Below, one piece after another: positions 11,123 through 24,349 of a DNA stretch of 34,293 bases. Numbering within the stretch: the first letter of the stretch is position 1; each line of letters begins with the position of its first letter. Position numbers and translations under genes: made by a program. Source of the DNA: Ciborinia camelliae (lineage: Eukaryota > Ascomycota > Leotiomycetes > Helotiales > Sclerotiniaceae). Under the pieces are notes generated by a model that saw only the letters and a list, made by a program, of their open reading frames with translations, did not search any database and was not told the DNA's origin. The stretch lies in NCBI GenBank assembly GCA_025890175.1, contig JANPYM010000023.1, positions 121,895 through 156,187 on the forward strand, in the 5' to 3' direction.

Positions 11123-14100
11123 TCAAAATTTTTATATAATAATTTTATAAAAAGTTTTTTTTATATAAAATTATTAAAACCAATATTGAAAAATAAATAA
11201 GATAAAAATAATCAATTAATTTAATTTTTATATTAATCAAAATTTTAAATGATAAAAAAAGTTTTAAATTTGTTTTTAATTAAAAAAAAAAAAAAATTTT
11301 TAATTTAACAATATAACTCGTTTTTTTATTTTTATTAAATATAATATTAATTAAAAGTTTTTATATTAATTTTTTTAATTTAAAAAATTTGAAATATATT
11401 AGATTTGTTAAATAATTATGAATAATATTTAAAATTAATAAAAATCTTATTAAAAAAAATTTCTTTTTTTGAAACTTTTATTTATTATATAATACTTTAT
11501 TTTTAATTTTTAATAATATTATATAATAACATTAAAAGTATTTAATATAATAATATATTCTTTTTATATTTATAATATCAAAATCCAAATTTTATTATTT
11601 TTTTTTATTAATAATATAAAAACAGCATTTTTAATTAACATTTTATTTTATAAAATTAATATTTTTATTATTTATTAATATATTATTAATAAATATTATA
11701 ATAAATTTAATAATAAAAATAAATTTTTTATTTATTTTAAATTTAATTTTTTTATTAAGTTTTATTAATTTATTAATATATACTATAATTTTTTCAAAAT
11801 TTAATTTATATAAACCTAAAAAAATTGTATATATAAATTTATCTCAAAGTTTTTTAATTATATTAAATTCAATTAATTAAATATAAATATTTATTAATAA
11901 ATAATATATATTAAAATAAAAACCAAAAATATTAATAAAATATATAATAAAAAAAAATATTATAATTTTATTGATATTATAAATATAAAAATGATAGATA
12001 TAAATCATAATTTCGAATTTTTTTATTAAAAAATAATATTGGATAACAAAATATATTTTGATTTATTTAAAATTAACTATTTTTTTAATATAATTTATAA
12101 TACAAAATTTAATAGTTTTTTTTTTAAAATTTAATATTTTAATTTTAAAAAAATATTATATAAATAGATTAATAATAATTCAAAAAATATTTATAAATAA
12201 AATCACTTTCAACAAATTTTCGATAAAAATTATTTTTCCCCATTTTTTATAAAAATATAAAAAATATTTAAAATATTTAAAAAAATTGAAAATAATTCTA
12301 AATATTTTATATATAATTTTAATATTAAAATTATTTTGTTTAAAAACATAATTCTAAATTTATAATCCTTATTAATATTTCGAATTTGATTTATTAATTG
12401 CTTATTACTATATTTTATTTACTAAAAATATATAAAAAAATTGAATGAAAAAAGTATTTTTTTATTTTATAATTATACAAATTTATTAAATATTATTCGA
12501 ATTAATAAATTTTAAATTTTTTTGTAATATATCTTATTAAACGAATTTACAAAATATATTATATCGAAATATATTTAATTTATTAATCTATTATTTTTCA
12601 AAATAGTTTTAAATAAAAAAATAAAATCAAATTAATAAAATTTTTTTTTATTAATTTTTAATATTAATTAATATTTCGATTTTGTTATTAATAAAAAAAG
12701 TTTTTTGAATATTAATTGTATATTCTTTTTTTATTATAAAAAAAAAAGCAAATATAAAATAGTTTTTTATTTTAATATATTTATTATTTTAAACAAACTT
12801 TTAATATTTCTAAAATTAATTATTAAATCAAAAATCTCTAATAATGATTTATACTATTTATAAAATATATTATTTTTTTTATACCAATTATTTATTTTCA
12901 ATTTGAAAATATCAAGTTTAATTGTTTTATTATAAAATCTATAATTTATTTATTTTAATTTATTTTTTAATAAAATTATTATAAATATAATTAACAAATT
13001 TGTAAAAAAAAAAAATATTATTTTTTATATTAAATTTAATTAAAATAAATTAATAATATTTTTTTTTAATAATAATATTAATATAAATAATATAATAATT
13101 ATTGTTTTTTTCATTTTTTATTATCAATATTTTAATTAAAATCTTTAGTTTTTTTAATTTTATTAAAAATCTATTTAATAATAAATTTTAAATTTATTAT
13201 TATAATAAAATTTTTTTTATAATATTTATTTTCAATATTATTAATATTATCGATATCAAATTATTAATAATCTTCAAAATTTGTTTTAAAAATATTTATT
13301 ATCAAATCGTTTTTTATTATAAAATTTTTTGTTATTTTGAAATCCTTTATTGTTTTAAATTGAAAATTATTAAAGGAATTTAATATTAATTAATGATTAA
13401 TATTTATATTTATTATTTTATTTTTATTATAATATATAATATATATTGTTTATATCAACCTTTATATATTTATATTAGAAACTTTAATATTTAAAGTTTT
13501 TTTGAAAAGGGAATTGCAATTACAATTATATATATTTAATAATAAAGTAATAAAAATTTGTAATAAAAATGTATTAACAAAAATACAATATATATTAATA
13601 AATATATAATATAAAATAAATAAAATATATTTAAAAAAAAATTGGAAAATAATATATTATTTTTAAAATTTAAATCAAATTTAAATTTTCGTTTTTTTGA
13701 TAGATTTTGTTTTTATTATTAATATATATTTATAAAAAAATAAATTGGTTTATTTGGAATTTTCTTTTTATAATAATTAAATTAATAAAATTATATTATC
13801 TAAAATATTATTATTATATTAATTTATATTTTATTAATAATTTAATTGATTTAATATCAAAATATATTAATTTAATATTAATATAAATTTATAATATGAT
13901 ATAATTTAAAAATGAATTATATAATTTATTTATAAAATAATAGTCTAAATTTTATAAAAGAAAATCTATTTTATATAAATATAAATTTGGAATTTTAAAT
14001 TTAAATTATACTTTATTCATTTTTATTGTTTTTATTTTTTGTTTAAATAGAAATATATTATATTTTATATTTTTTATTATTTTATTTATTTAATTATTTT

Positions 14101-16145
14101 TTATTATAATAATTTTATATATTATCTTTTTTAATATTTTATAAAACTTATTTAAAATCAATATCAAAATTATATTATTATTATTATTAAATAATAATTT
14201 ATTAAATAAAAAATTAATTATAATTATATATTATATTTAAATATGCAATTTTAATTTAATAAAATTGAAATTTATTAATTTTTTTATATATCAAAATAAT
14301 AATAAACCATTTTTTTTTGAAATAATTGTACTTAAAAAAAAAAATATATTATTTTAACGAAAAATTATAATTCAAATAAATATTAACAATATCGCAAAAA
14401 ATATGCTTACGAAAAATGCATTTGTTACTTTTTCCAATAATATTAAAAAACTAAGAATTTGATTCAAAAAAAATCAAACTAAAATTAAAATGTCAATCTT
14501 ATTGATAATAAAAAAATTTGATATAAACGAAATAATTTTTAATTCAAAATTTATTTAATAAAATAAAAATTTTATCAAAAAGATAGTTTAAATCCTTTTA
14601 AACGATTTTAATAATATAATAAATGAAAATTTTATTTATAATTTACTTTCAAATATATAATAATAAATAATTCGAAAATTTAATAAAAAATTTTGTTAAA
14701 TATTTTTTTTATTTATAAAGTATAATACAAATATTAAAAATAAATTTATTAATAAAAATATTATAACTTACTATTATTTATTAAAATTAAATTTAAATAA
14801 ATTAAATATAATAACAATTTATATTATAATAATAATAAAAACAAAATATTTAAAATAAAAAACAATTAATTATTTAATAATAAATTTTATTTTTTTTTAT
14901 ATCAATTATCAAATATTAATTGTTTTTATTATTATATTAAAAATATATTATAACTATCAAAATATTAAATATTAATAAAAATAGTTTTTTAAAAAATAAA
15001 ATTATTATATTATTTTAATTAATAAATTATTTTATTAAAAAATTAATTCGAAAAAGTTTTTACAAAGTTTTTTGATTTATATATAATCTAATTGCTTAAA
15101 ATAAAGTAAATCCAATAAATATATAATATTAAAAAAATTTTTATAATAATTTTTATATGCAAATATATATATATAATATTGTGATTAAAAAAAAAAGAAA
15201 TTATTAAAAAAAATAATAAACGCAAATTTTTTTAATAAATATAAAAATTGATAATTAACAAAAAATAATATATTTAAAAAAATAATTTTATAAAAATATA
15301 AAGTATAACTAATTTTAAAAAAATATAAAAAAAAAGAAAGGCAATTATATTATTAATAAAAAACTAAGATTTTGTATTAATAAAAAAGTTAATAAAAAAA
15401 ATTATTATTAAAAATAATAAAGTTTTTAAAAACAATAAAAAAAAATAATAATATAAAAGTTTTTTTTTTTTTATAAATAATATCTTATTTATTAAAATTT
15501 AAACAAATAATATTTAAAATATATTTTATTATATATATTAAAATAAAAATTAATTTATAATAATAATAATTTAATATTAAACAAAAAAATTAATATATAA
15601 AAATATTTTATTATATAATAACAAAATAAAAATTTTAATTTATTATTTTAATTTTATTAATACTTTTAAAAATTTTATATTTTATTTATTTATTATTTAT
15701 CTATACAACTATAAAGCTTTTTTATTATCTTATAAAAAAATCCTAATTTTAATCCTTAACCCCTAATTTTTTATTTAAATATATTATTATTTAAAAAAAA
15801 ATATTTATTAAATAACAATTTTAAATATATTTACAATTTAAATTATATTAATAATAAATTACAATTAATATATATTTGTTTTTTAAAATATATTAAAATA
15901 TAATATTAAACAAATATAAAAGATTAAATAAATACAAATTTATATCAAATATATAACATAATATTAATATAAATAATATTTAATATAAATATTTAAATAA
16001 TATTAATTTTTATTAAATATAAAATAAATTTGAAAAAAACTATTACTTTTTTTTAAAAATTTATATATTTTATTATTTATTATCAATATTATCTAATACT
16101 TTTTTTTTTATTATATTATATTCAATTTAATTATTAATTCGTTAA
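11123..16145. other. AT-rich decayed DNA, no gene recognised
   Basis: This is five kilobases of A/T-dominated sequence with poly-A and poly-T runs and scattered TCG and ACG. Stops occur densely in all six frames. The minus-strand relic at 10740-11122 may extend to about 11260 with stops. Between 14390 and 14480 a few less decayed words remain (atatgcttacgaaaaatgca). No repeat shared with other parts of the window was recognised by eye. Confidence 0.55.
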
Positions 16146-16396
16146 ATATTCACCTTATAACGATTTTTCAAACCCCCCAATCCCTTTAAAATATCTACCT
16201 ACCTACCCTACAAATCATACAAACCTACAAATTATACAAACCTACAAATCTACATACATACAAACCTACCTACCAAATCATACTACCGAACCAAACCGAA
16301 CCTACCAAACCTACAAACCTATCTAGCCTATCTAGCCTATACATCGAACCTACAAATCGAGCGTAGCGAAAAATAAGGGTTTGAAGACTTGCCCCT
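16146..16396. repeat. C-rich island of degenerate cctacaaa repeats
   Basis: The plus strand is rich in C and A and almost free of G. It is made of cctac, cctacaaa, caaacctac, gaaccaaac and tatctagcc words. It ends in a less repetitive piece (aatcgagcgtagcg, gggtttgaagacttgcccc) that abuts the AAAT array. The unit cctacaaa is one G-to-A step from cctacgaa, the complement of the ttcgtagg unit at 7040-7140. It also shares cctac and ctagc words with the array at 3906-4390. Confidence 0.65.
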
Positions 16397-16641
<245 letters not shown>

Positions 16642-16752
16642 AATTAAATAAAAAATTAAATAATTAAATAATAATATATTATTTTAATACTAATAATATT
16701 AATAATATTAATAATTATATAGAAAAAGAAAATAAAAGATTCTTTGAATACA

Positions 16753-16785
16753 TAGTCTGAAAATCTATTTTCCGCGACGGCTAGT
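16753..16785. other. GC-rich junction motif M, copy 1
   Basis: A 33-base motif starts with tagtctgaaaat and ends with attttccgcgacggctagt. It contains the inverted pair gaaaat/attttc. It follows gattctttgaataca, a variant of the inverted element start (gattctgcgaatccat), and is followed directly by satellite S. The same motif occurs at 31503-31536. Confidence 0.8.
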
Positions 16786-16925
16786 TATTATTAATATTTT
16801 AAAATATTTTTTAAATAAATAATATTATAAAAATTTAAAAAAAAATGTATTTATAATATTATTAATTATAAAAATATTTATTATTATAATTATTATTTTT
16901 ATATTATTAATTTATATTAAAAGAT
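16786..16925. repeat. AT satellite S, copy block 2
   Basis: The sequence reads attattaatattttaaaata followed by a short T run and aataaataatattat, like block 1. It lies between motif M and repeat R1. Confidence 0.6.
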
Positions 16926-17085
16926 ATAAATATATATATACAAAAATAAAATAATCAATAATATATAATATAAATTTTTATAGTATTAATAATGTTTTAG
17001 TTAAAAAAGTATGAAAAGAAATAAATTATATAAATATGATATATATTAATATTTAATATTTAATATTTAATTATATATTTTAATA
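16926..17085. repeat. Dispersed repeat R, copy 1
   Basis: It contains the ordered phrases aaaataaaataatcaataat, atataatataaat, attaataatgttttagtta, aattatataaatatgatata and repeated aatatttaa. It aligns over about 160 bases with 18795-18965 and 20113-20275. Most differences are transitions (tatgaaaag versus tataaaaaa). Confidence 0.75.
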
Positions 17086-18794
17086 TTAGTAATTCTTTTA
17101 AAAAAAAAATTAAATATATATAATTTTGTTTATATATTTTATATTTATATATTTATATATTTTATTTTTAATTTTATATTTTATATTATTTTTATTATAT
17201 TGTTATTATATAATTCTATATATAATTAATTATTAATTTTATTATATAATAATTTAAATTATATTATTATATTATATAATATTAAACAAATGTCTTATAT
17301 AATAAATAATATATTAATTTTTTTATTATTATATTAAAGTAATCAAAAAAAAAGAATTTGAAATATAATTTTTAATTATATTTTATTAAATAAATTTGGA
17401 TTTGAAATTGAAATAAGATTTTAAAATTATAAAATCAAAATATAAAATTATATAAAATAATGTAAATATAAAAATAATATAAATAATACAAAAAAATTAT
17501 TAATATATTATATTTTTAAATAAATAAATTAAATTTTATTATATATATTATTTAGAATATATAAAATAGTTTTAAAATCTATAATTTGATAAAAGAATTA
17601 TATTAAAAAAAAAGGATTCTTTTAAAAAGAATATTATTTAATATAAATATAGATTATATAATTATAATAATCATATAATTAATTATATAATTATTATACT
17701 AAATAAAGGTTTTAGTATAATAAATTTAAAAAAAATAAAATAAAATCAAATTTGAAAAAATAATAAAAAGAAAAAAGATAAAAGTTTGAATTTTAAAAAA
17801 ATAAAAAATTGAATTTGATAATAATAATAAAAAAATATATTGAATATTTTAAAATTGATAAAATGATAAAAAAATTTAATTAAAAAATTTATATAAAATT
17901 TTGATTTAAAATAGAAAATTAAGATAAAATAATAAAATTTGTAAATTTTGAAATATTTAGTTTGAATTATATATATATAATAAATATATAAAAAATAAAT
18001 TAATTTTTAATAAATAATATTATATTAAAAAATATATATTTAAATTGAATTTAAATTTTTATATTTTTTAAAAAGAATATATTTTTTAATTATTTAATTT
18101 TTAAATTAATATATAATAATAAATATATAAAAAATAAATCAATTTTTAATAAATAATATTATATTTATTAAGATAAAAAATGCAAAAAATTAATTAGATT
18201 AATGTTAATTTAAAAATTTTTTATTGTTTTTTAAGCAAAATTTTATTATTTTTTTAAATAATTAATAATATATTATTAATTATTATTTAAATAATGATAT
18301 TTTGTTTAATATAAAGTTTTATATATTTTTAAATTTTTTTTTATTTAATTTTAAAAATTTGTTTTTATATATATTAAATAATTAAGAATTAAATATTATA
18401 TCGAAGATTTGTTATTGATTAATATTAAATGTTAATGATTATTAATATAATGGTTTTAAGTTTAAATTTTTTGTTTAAATACTTTTTTTTATTTTTATTG
18501 TTTTTAGATTTGTAATAATATTAAAAAATATATATTTAAATTAAATTTAAATTTTAACGAATAATATTATATTGAAAATATAAATTTGAATTCGAATTTA
18601 AATTTTTAATTAATGTTTTTAAATAATATTATAAAAAATATTTTTTTTAATATTTAATTTAAATTGTTTGTATATAAATATTGATAATATTTTGTAATAA
18701 TAAAAATTGAATTTTTTTTAATAAATTTTATTAATTTATAAAATGTAAAAAAAATTAAAAATTAATTAATTAATATTAATTTATATTAAAAAAT
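17086..18794. other. AT-rich segment with strong G-over-C bias on the plus strand
   Basis: Between about 17300 and 18750 nearly all GC base pairs have G on the plus strand (tttgaaattgaaataag, aaagtttgaattt, gattgttattgatt). Two similar sub-blocks appear near 17960-18050 and 18100-18180, each with atataataaatatataaaaa then taatttttaataaataatat or a close variant. No open frame of note is seen. The bias may mark a decayed plus-strand gene or a repeat array. Confidence 0.45.
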
Positions 18795-18965
18795 ATATAT
18801 ATATATATATAAAAATAAAATAACTAATAATATATAATATAAATCTTTATAATATTAATAATATTTTAATTAAAAAAAAAAAGAAATTATATAAATATAA
18901 TATATACTAATATTTAATGGTTAATATTTAATTATATATTTTATTATATATTATATTTATTAATA
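18795..18965. repeat. Dispersed repeat R, copy 2
   Basis: This copy begins after a short (TA)n run (about 18790-18812). It then follows R1 phrase by phrase: aaaataaaataactaataat, aatctttataatatt, attttaattaaaa, atataatatatactaatatt. Confidence 0.75.
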
Positions 18966-20112
18966 TATATTTTAATATATATAAAATTAATATTAATATT
19001 TTAAATATTTATTAAATAAATAATATTTATAATTATTATTATTATTATTATATAAAATTAATATTTTAAAATATATTTTTAATAAATAATATTTGTTATT
19101 ATTATTAATATAAATACTTTAAAATAATTTTAAAGTAAATAATATTTTTTATTATTAATTATATTATAAAATATTTTATTCATTTATAATATTTTAAAAT
19201 ATTTTCAATATAAATAATATTTTTTTTCAATATAAATAATTTAAAATATCCTTTTAATAAATAAAATTATAAAATATTTTAATTATAAATATATTTATTA
19301 TTCTTTTTGTTATATAAAATTAATATTTCAAAATGATTTTTAAAAATAAACAATATTTTGTATTCTTATAAATAATTTAAAATAATCTATAATATTAATA
19401 TTAATTTTTTAATATTTTTAAAAAGAATAATTTCTTTTTTTGTTATTAATATTTGTTATTATTATTAATATAAATAATTTGAAATAATTTTAAAATAAAT
19501 AGTATTTTTTATTATTAATAATATTATAAAATATTTTCAATATAAATAATATTTTTTTATTTTTACTTTTATTTTCAAATATCTTTTTAATAAATAATAT
19601 TTTTTTTAATATAAATAATTTAAAATAATTTATAATACTAATATTAATTTTATAATATTTTCAAAAAAAATAATTTTTTTTTGATATTAATATTTTAAAA
19701 TATCTTTTTAATAAATAATATTTGTTATTATCATTAATATAAATAAATCGAAATAATTTTAAAATGGATAATATTTTTTATTATTAATAATATTGAAAAA
19801 TATTTTATTAATTTATAACTTTTTAAAATATTTTCAATATAAATAATATTTTTTTATTTTTACTTTTATTTTCCAATATCTTTTTAATAAATAATATTTT
19901 TTTAATATAAATAATTTAAAATAATTTATAATACTAATATCAATTTTATATCATTTTCAAAAAAAATAATTTCTTTTTTTATTATTAATATTTTAAAATA
20001 TCTTTTCAATAAAGAATATTTATTGTTATTATTAATATAAATAATTTGAAATAATTTTAAAATAAATAATATTTTTTATTTTTATAAATAATTTATATCA
20101 ATTTATACCAAA
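18966..20112. repeat. AT satellite S, main tandem block
   Basis: Long-period tandem copies occur. The phrase aaaataatttataatactaa starts near 19621 and again near 19917, a period close to 297 bases. An earlier, more diverged copy is near 19379. Within each copy attattaatattttaaaatat, tttttaataaataatatt and ttttcaatataaataatatt recur in the same order. Confidence 0.75.
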
Positions 20113-20275
20113 AAAAAAAAACACACATATACAAAATAAAAATAATCAATAATATAAATATAAATCTTTATAATATTATTAACATTCTAATTAAAAAAAT
20201 ATAAAAAAAATAAATTATATAAATATAATATACACTAATATTTAATATCTAAACATATACTATATTCATTAATAT
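20113..20275. repeat. Dispersed repeat R, copy 3
   Basis: It follows R1 and R2: aaaataaaaataatcaataa, aatctttataatatt, cattctaattaaaa, aatataatatacactaatat. This copy keeps more C (cacacatatac, attaacattc) than the other two, so it looks the least decayed. Confidence 0.75.
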
Positions 20276-20400
20276 ATATTCCAATAATTTAAAATAATTT
20301 ATAATATTTTTATAAAAAAAATCTTTTTTTTATTATTATTAATATTTTAAAATATTTTTTTAATAAATAATATTTTTATTATTATTTAATATTATTAATT
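20276..20400. repeat. AT satellite S, last block
   Basis: This is aatttaaaataatttataat followed by attattaatattttaaaata and tttttaataaataatattt, the same order as in the main block. Confidence 0.6.
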
Positions 20401-20520
20401 ATTGAGGAATCAGGTCATATAATTTCCGATCATATAATCAAGGATTATATAATAAGTTATACCGTATAGGGTATAAAGAAATAGTATATAAGGGTAATTG
20501 GACTATTATTAAATATATAC
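20401..20520. other. Moderate-GC patch with two adjacent hairpins
   Basis: tcatataat occurs twice in direct orientation. atataatc (20432-20439) pairs with gattatat (20443-20450). ttatacc (20457-20463) pairs with ggtataa (20470-20476). The patch lies between the satellite and element copy B and keeps bases that are lost around it. No function can be assigned. Confidence 0.5.
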
Positions 20521-20767
20521 TTTTTAATTAAATCAATTTATTATATTTTATTTTAATATTTTTTTTTATTATATTATTAATTATTTTAGAATATATAATT
20601 AATAAATTATAAAATTTAATATTAAATAAAAATATATTATTTTTTGATTTGTTATAATAATAAAATTATAATATAATAAAAAGATTGTATATAATTGTTA
20701 GGTTTATAATAAAAAGGTTATATATCTATAATTACGAAATTAAAAATTGTAATACAATAAAAAGATT
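20521..20767. other. AT-rich spacer upstream of copy B
   Basis: Nothing is recognisable except the last bases, agattatgg. These could be a mutated remnant of the inverted M motif end (agactatgg) that should precede the element start. Confidence 0.4.
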
Positions 20768-23700
20768 ATGGATTCGCAGAATCAAGTTTAATTTTAAAGT
20801 ACTATGTTTTGTTGTTATATTATATAATGATAAATATTTATAAAAAAGATTATTTTTTGAAGATATATTATTTTTAAAAATTGTTTTTAAATAATTATAA
20901 ATTATTGATTTGTATTTTTTAATTAATTTATTAATCGAATTTTGGTTGTATTTAATAATTTTAAAGTTATATTTAGTAGTTTTAATTTTGTATTTAACAA
21001 CTTTAATTTTAATAATTTTAAATTTGTATATAATTTTATAATGATATATAAATTAAATAAAAAAAAGTAGATATATATATTATAATATGTATTATTTAAT
21101 AATATTAATTTAATAAAGATTAGTTTCAAAAATATTAATTTATATTAATATTAAATTAAAATTGAAATAATTAATTTATATTTATTTGTTTAGTTATATT
21201 TAATTAAATATAATTGAATTTATTTATTTATTTATTTATTTAATCGAATAATTGTATTTAATTGAATATAGCTGAATTTATTTATTTGAATATAAATTTG
21301 AAATTGTTAGAGATTTATAATTAGATTTATATTTATTATTAAATGTTTTGTTTGTTATATTTAGAATTAAAATTATTGGATTAATTTTTGTTGTAGAATA
21401 TTATAAAAAAAATTAAAACTTTTTAATAAAATAAAAAATGTTTTGTATAAATTTTTTATAATATATTAATATTAAATTTTTTTTTTTTTATTAAATCTAT
21501 TTTTTTTTATTAAATCTATTTTTTTTTATTAAATTTATCTTTTTTTATCAAATTTATTTTCTTTCTTGAATTTACCTTTTTCTTATTTTCTTTTATTTAT
21601 TAATATTATTTAAAATATAAAAAATAAAAAATAGTTAATTGTTTTAATTAAATATAATAATTAAATAAAAAAATAATTTTAACAATAATATATATAATTC
21701 AAATAATATAAAAACATTAAATATTTTTATTTTTAAATAAAATGATGTATACTAATAATTGAAAATAAAGGTTTTGATTTTGATATTAAAAAATTAATCA
21801 AATTATTTTGATTTTTAGCAAAATAATATTTTTTTTAAATTAAAATAAATTTTTTTTTAAAAATTCGTTATTGTTACAAATGTAAGATTAAAAAACTTTT
21901 TTTTTTAAATTATTTTTAAAAAAAAAATAAAGGATTTTTTACTATATATATTTTATATAAATCTACAGAAAGCTTATTTAATTTTATATTAAAAAATGAT
22001 TCATTTATTATAAATCCTAACAAATATATTAAACAATCTTTAAATTTTCAATCTTTTTATATAATATTGAATAATATATAATATATTGTAAATATTAATG
22101 TATAAATTGAAAATTCTTTATATTTTAATTAATATTTTTTTTTAATATTTAAATTTTTTCAAAAGATATTAGGAAATAAATAAAGGTAAATTATTTATCA
22201 ATATTTTATTTTTATTTTTTAATTTATATTAATTTAATTTAATAAAATATTTAAAGATAAATAATTTATTATATTATTATTATTTCAATTTATTATTCAA
22301 ATATCAATATTGTTTTTTTAAAACTTTTAAAAATAATAAAGATTTTCTAATTTTAATTTTTTTTTATTATTTTAATATTAATTTTAATAAAAATAATAGG
22401 ATATATATTTTGTTTAACCTATTATTTATATATTAATATTATTATTTTGGGATTTTCAAAAATGAATTCAATTTTTATATAGTAATTTTTTTTTAATTCT
22501 TTAATTTTAATAAAAGTAATAAAATATGTAAAAGAATATATATTTTGTTTGATTGATTGTTTATATATTAGTATTACTTTTTCGAAATTTTTAAAAATAG
22601 TAAAGATTTTTAGATAAGGAATAATATTTATTATTAAATTATAATTATTATTTATTATCTTTTTTTTAATTATTATTATATTGAAGAATTAACAATTTAA
22701 AATTTAATGATTTATTTTTTTTATTAATTTTAATATTTTTTTTGTTTTCGAATTTAAATAATTTATATTATTTATTATATCAAATATAATAAACAAATTG
22801 AAATTCGAATATTATATTGAATATTATATTAATAAAAAAAAAAAAAAAACAAAAAAATATAAATCAAAATTCAATTCCTAAAAAACGAAAAACTAAAATT
22901 AAAAAATTTATAATTCTAAATTTATTTTAAATTTGTATTAATAATATAACAAATAATAATAATTTTTATAAAGATTATTTAATTATTAGAAAATTCAAAA
23001 AAAATTAAATGTTTAAATGTTTTATATATTAGTTTTTCAAATAATATAATAAAACAATATTATTATTTAATAATTACAAAATTTATATTAATATAAAATA
23101 ATATATTAAATCAAAATATTGGGAGAAAATTAGAAAATTTTATTAATAATTAAACAAATATATAATAAAAACTTATATTTGATATAAAAAAAAATAGTTT
23201 GATATATAAATAAGCAGAATAATATTTAATATATATAAACGATATATTATTATTAATAAACTTTTATATTATAAGATTTAGAATTTATATATGTATTTAA
23301 AAGTTAATGTTATAGATTTTAGTGAATAATTAAAATTAAATGGAAAACTTTTGTTTGAATATATAGTAATAAAAAAGATGTATATTGTTAAAATATATGT
23401 TTATATATAAATTAAACGTTTTTGTAAAGTTTAATATTAATATATAAAATATTATTATTGTTTTTGATAAAAAATATAAAAGATTTTTGAATTTTTATTA
23501 ATTTTATTAAAAAAAATTGATATATTTATTTTTAAGTTTGTAAATAATAATATTAATGTAAAATTTAATGATAAAAAGATTTGATAATAATTTAAATGGG
23601 ATTTTGTAATACAAAAATATATAGTTTGAAAATGATTTATTTAATTGAAAACGAATTTTTGGGAATATATTTATATAAATATTAATTTATAATGATTGAA

Positions 23701-24349
23701 TTTTTTTTTTGTTAATGGAGATATTAGGTATTATTTTTATTTATATGATGAATGTATATTTAAAAATTAAGTTTTGTTGGAAAGAATAGTAATATATAAA
23801 GGATATTTAAATTGTATTATTTATTTAAATTGTAAATGTTTTGTTTTTAAAGATTATTATTTTAAATATGATAGTTATATAGAATGTATTATATATAATG
23901 ATTATTATTATTTTGAATATTAAGAGTATTATAAAACAAAAATGTATTTATAATAGGTTTTCAAATTTAATAAAAATGATAATTTGGATAATAAAGATTA
24001 TATATTGTTAATATAAAAATTTATGATATTATATATTTTAAGCTAAAAAACGAAAACTTAGATAATTCGAATTAAATTTGATATTAATAATAAATTGATT
24101 AAAAATAATAATAATAAGTTTTTATTATTTTCAATTTAATTGTTTAATATTTTTATTGAAAATTTGTTAAAAGATTATATTATAAATAATAATAATAATA
24201 ATAATAAAAATAAAAATTTTAAAAAAAAATTTTTAAAGAATTTTGTTTTAAATAAAGTTTTGAATAATAATATTTTTAATAATAATAAATTAAATAATTT
24301 TATAAATAAAAAAATTAATATATTTATATTTAAAAAAAAAAATTGATTA
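20768..24349 (+). mobile_element. Decayed transposon-like element, copy B
   Basis: It starts with atggattcgcagaatcaag and matches the reverse complement of 1-2970 as far as 23791. The further extent to 24349 rests only on the continuing plus-strand coding-like composition. Compared with copies A and C it has lost G and C at many sites: the ggaggcc word reads as A/T at about 20842-20851. Its internal T-rich array (21478-21600) corresponds to the longer purine array in A. From about 22900 onward the plus strand has G over C and reads like a destroyed gene. The element class is not identifiable: no long terminal repeat, target duplication or catalytic motif can be shown. Confidence 0.7.
23641..24349 (+). 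pseudogene. Decayed coding end of copy B, formerly acidic tail
   Basis: In the frame starting at 23696 the reading runs to about 24040 with isolated TAA and TAG codons. It gives a peptide with Asp, Glu, Cys, Lys and Tyr (for example CKCFVFKDYYFKYDSYIEC). A stop-free stretch of 68 codons follows in another frame at 24140-24346 and is dominated by AAT and AAA. An AAT run at about 24186-24206 fits an original GAT (Asp) run. In GATGAT every G follows T, the complement of CpA, the preferred RIP target. I infer a protein ending in an acidic region. The frame changes between the two parts, so at least one indel is present. No domain could be assigned; the Cys residues might be zinc-binding, but that is a guess. 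Confidence 0.4.

Noticed and set aside
3906..16396. Telomeric repeats (cctaacc, aaccct words)
   Set aside because: The units are 8 or 9 bp with ctagc/cctacc content and not TTAGGG. They lie internally, with no consistent telomere unit.
20923..21129. 68-codon minus-strand open frame in copy B
   Set aside because: It runs through the repeated element on the strand with C over G, is not longer than chance, and the matching part of copy A is not conserved as a frame.
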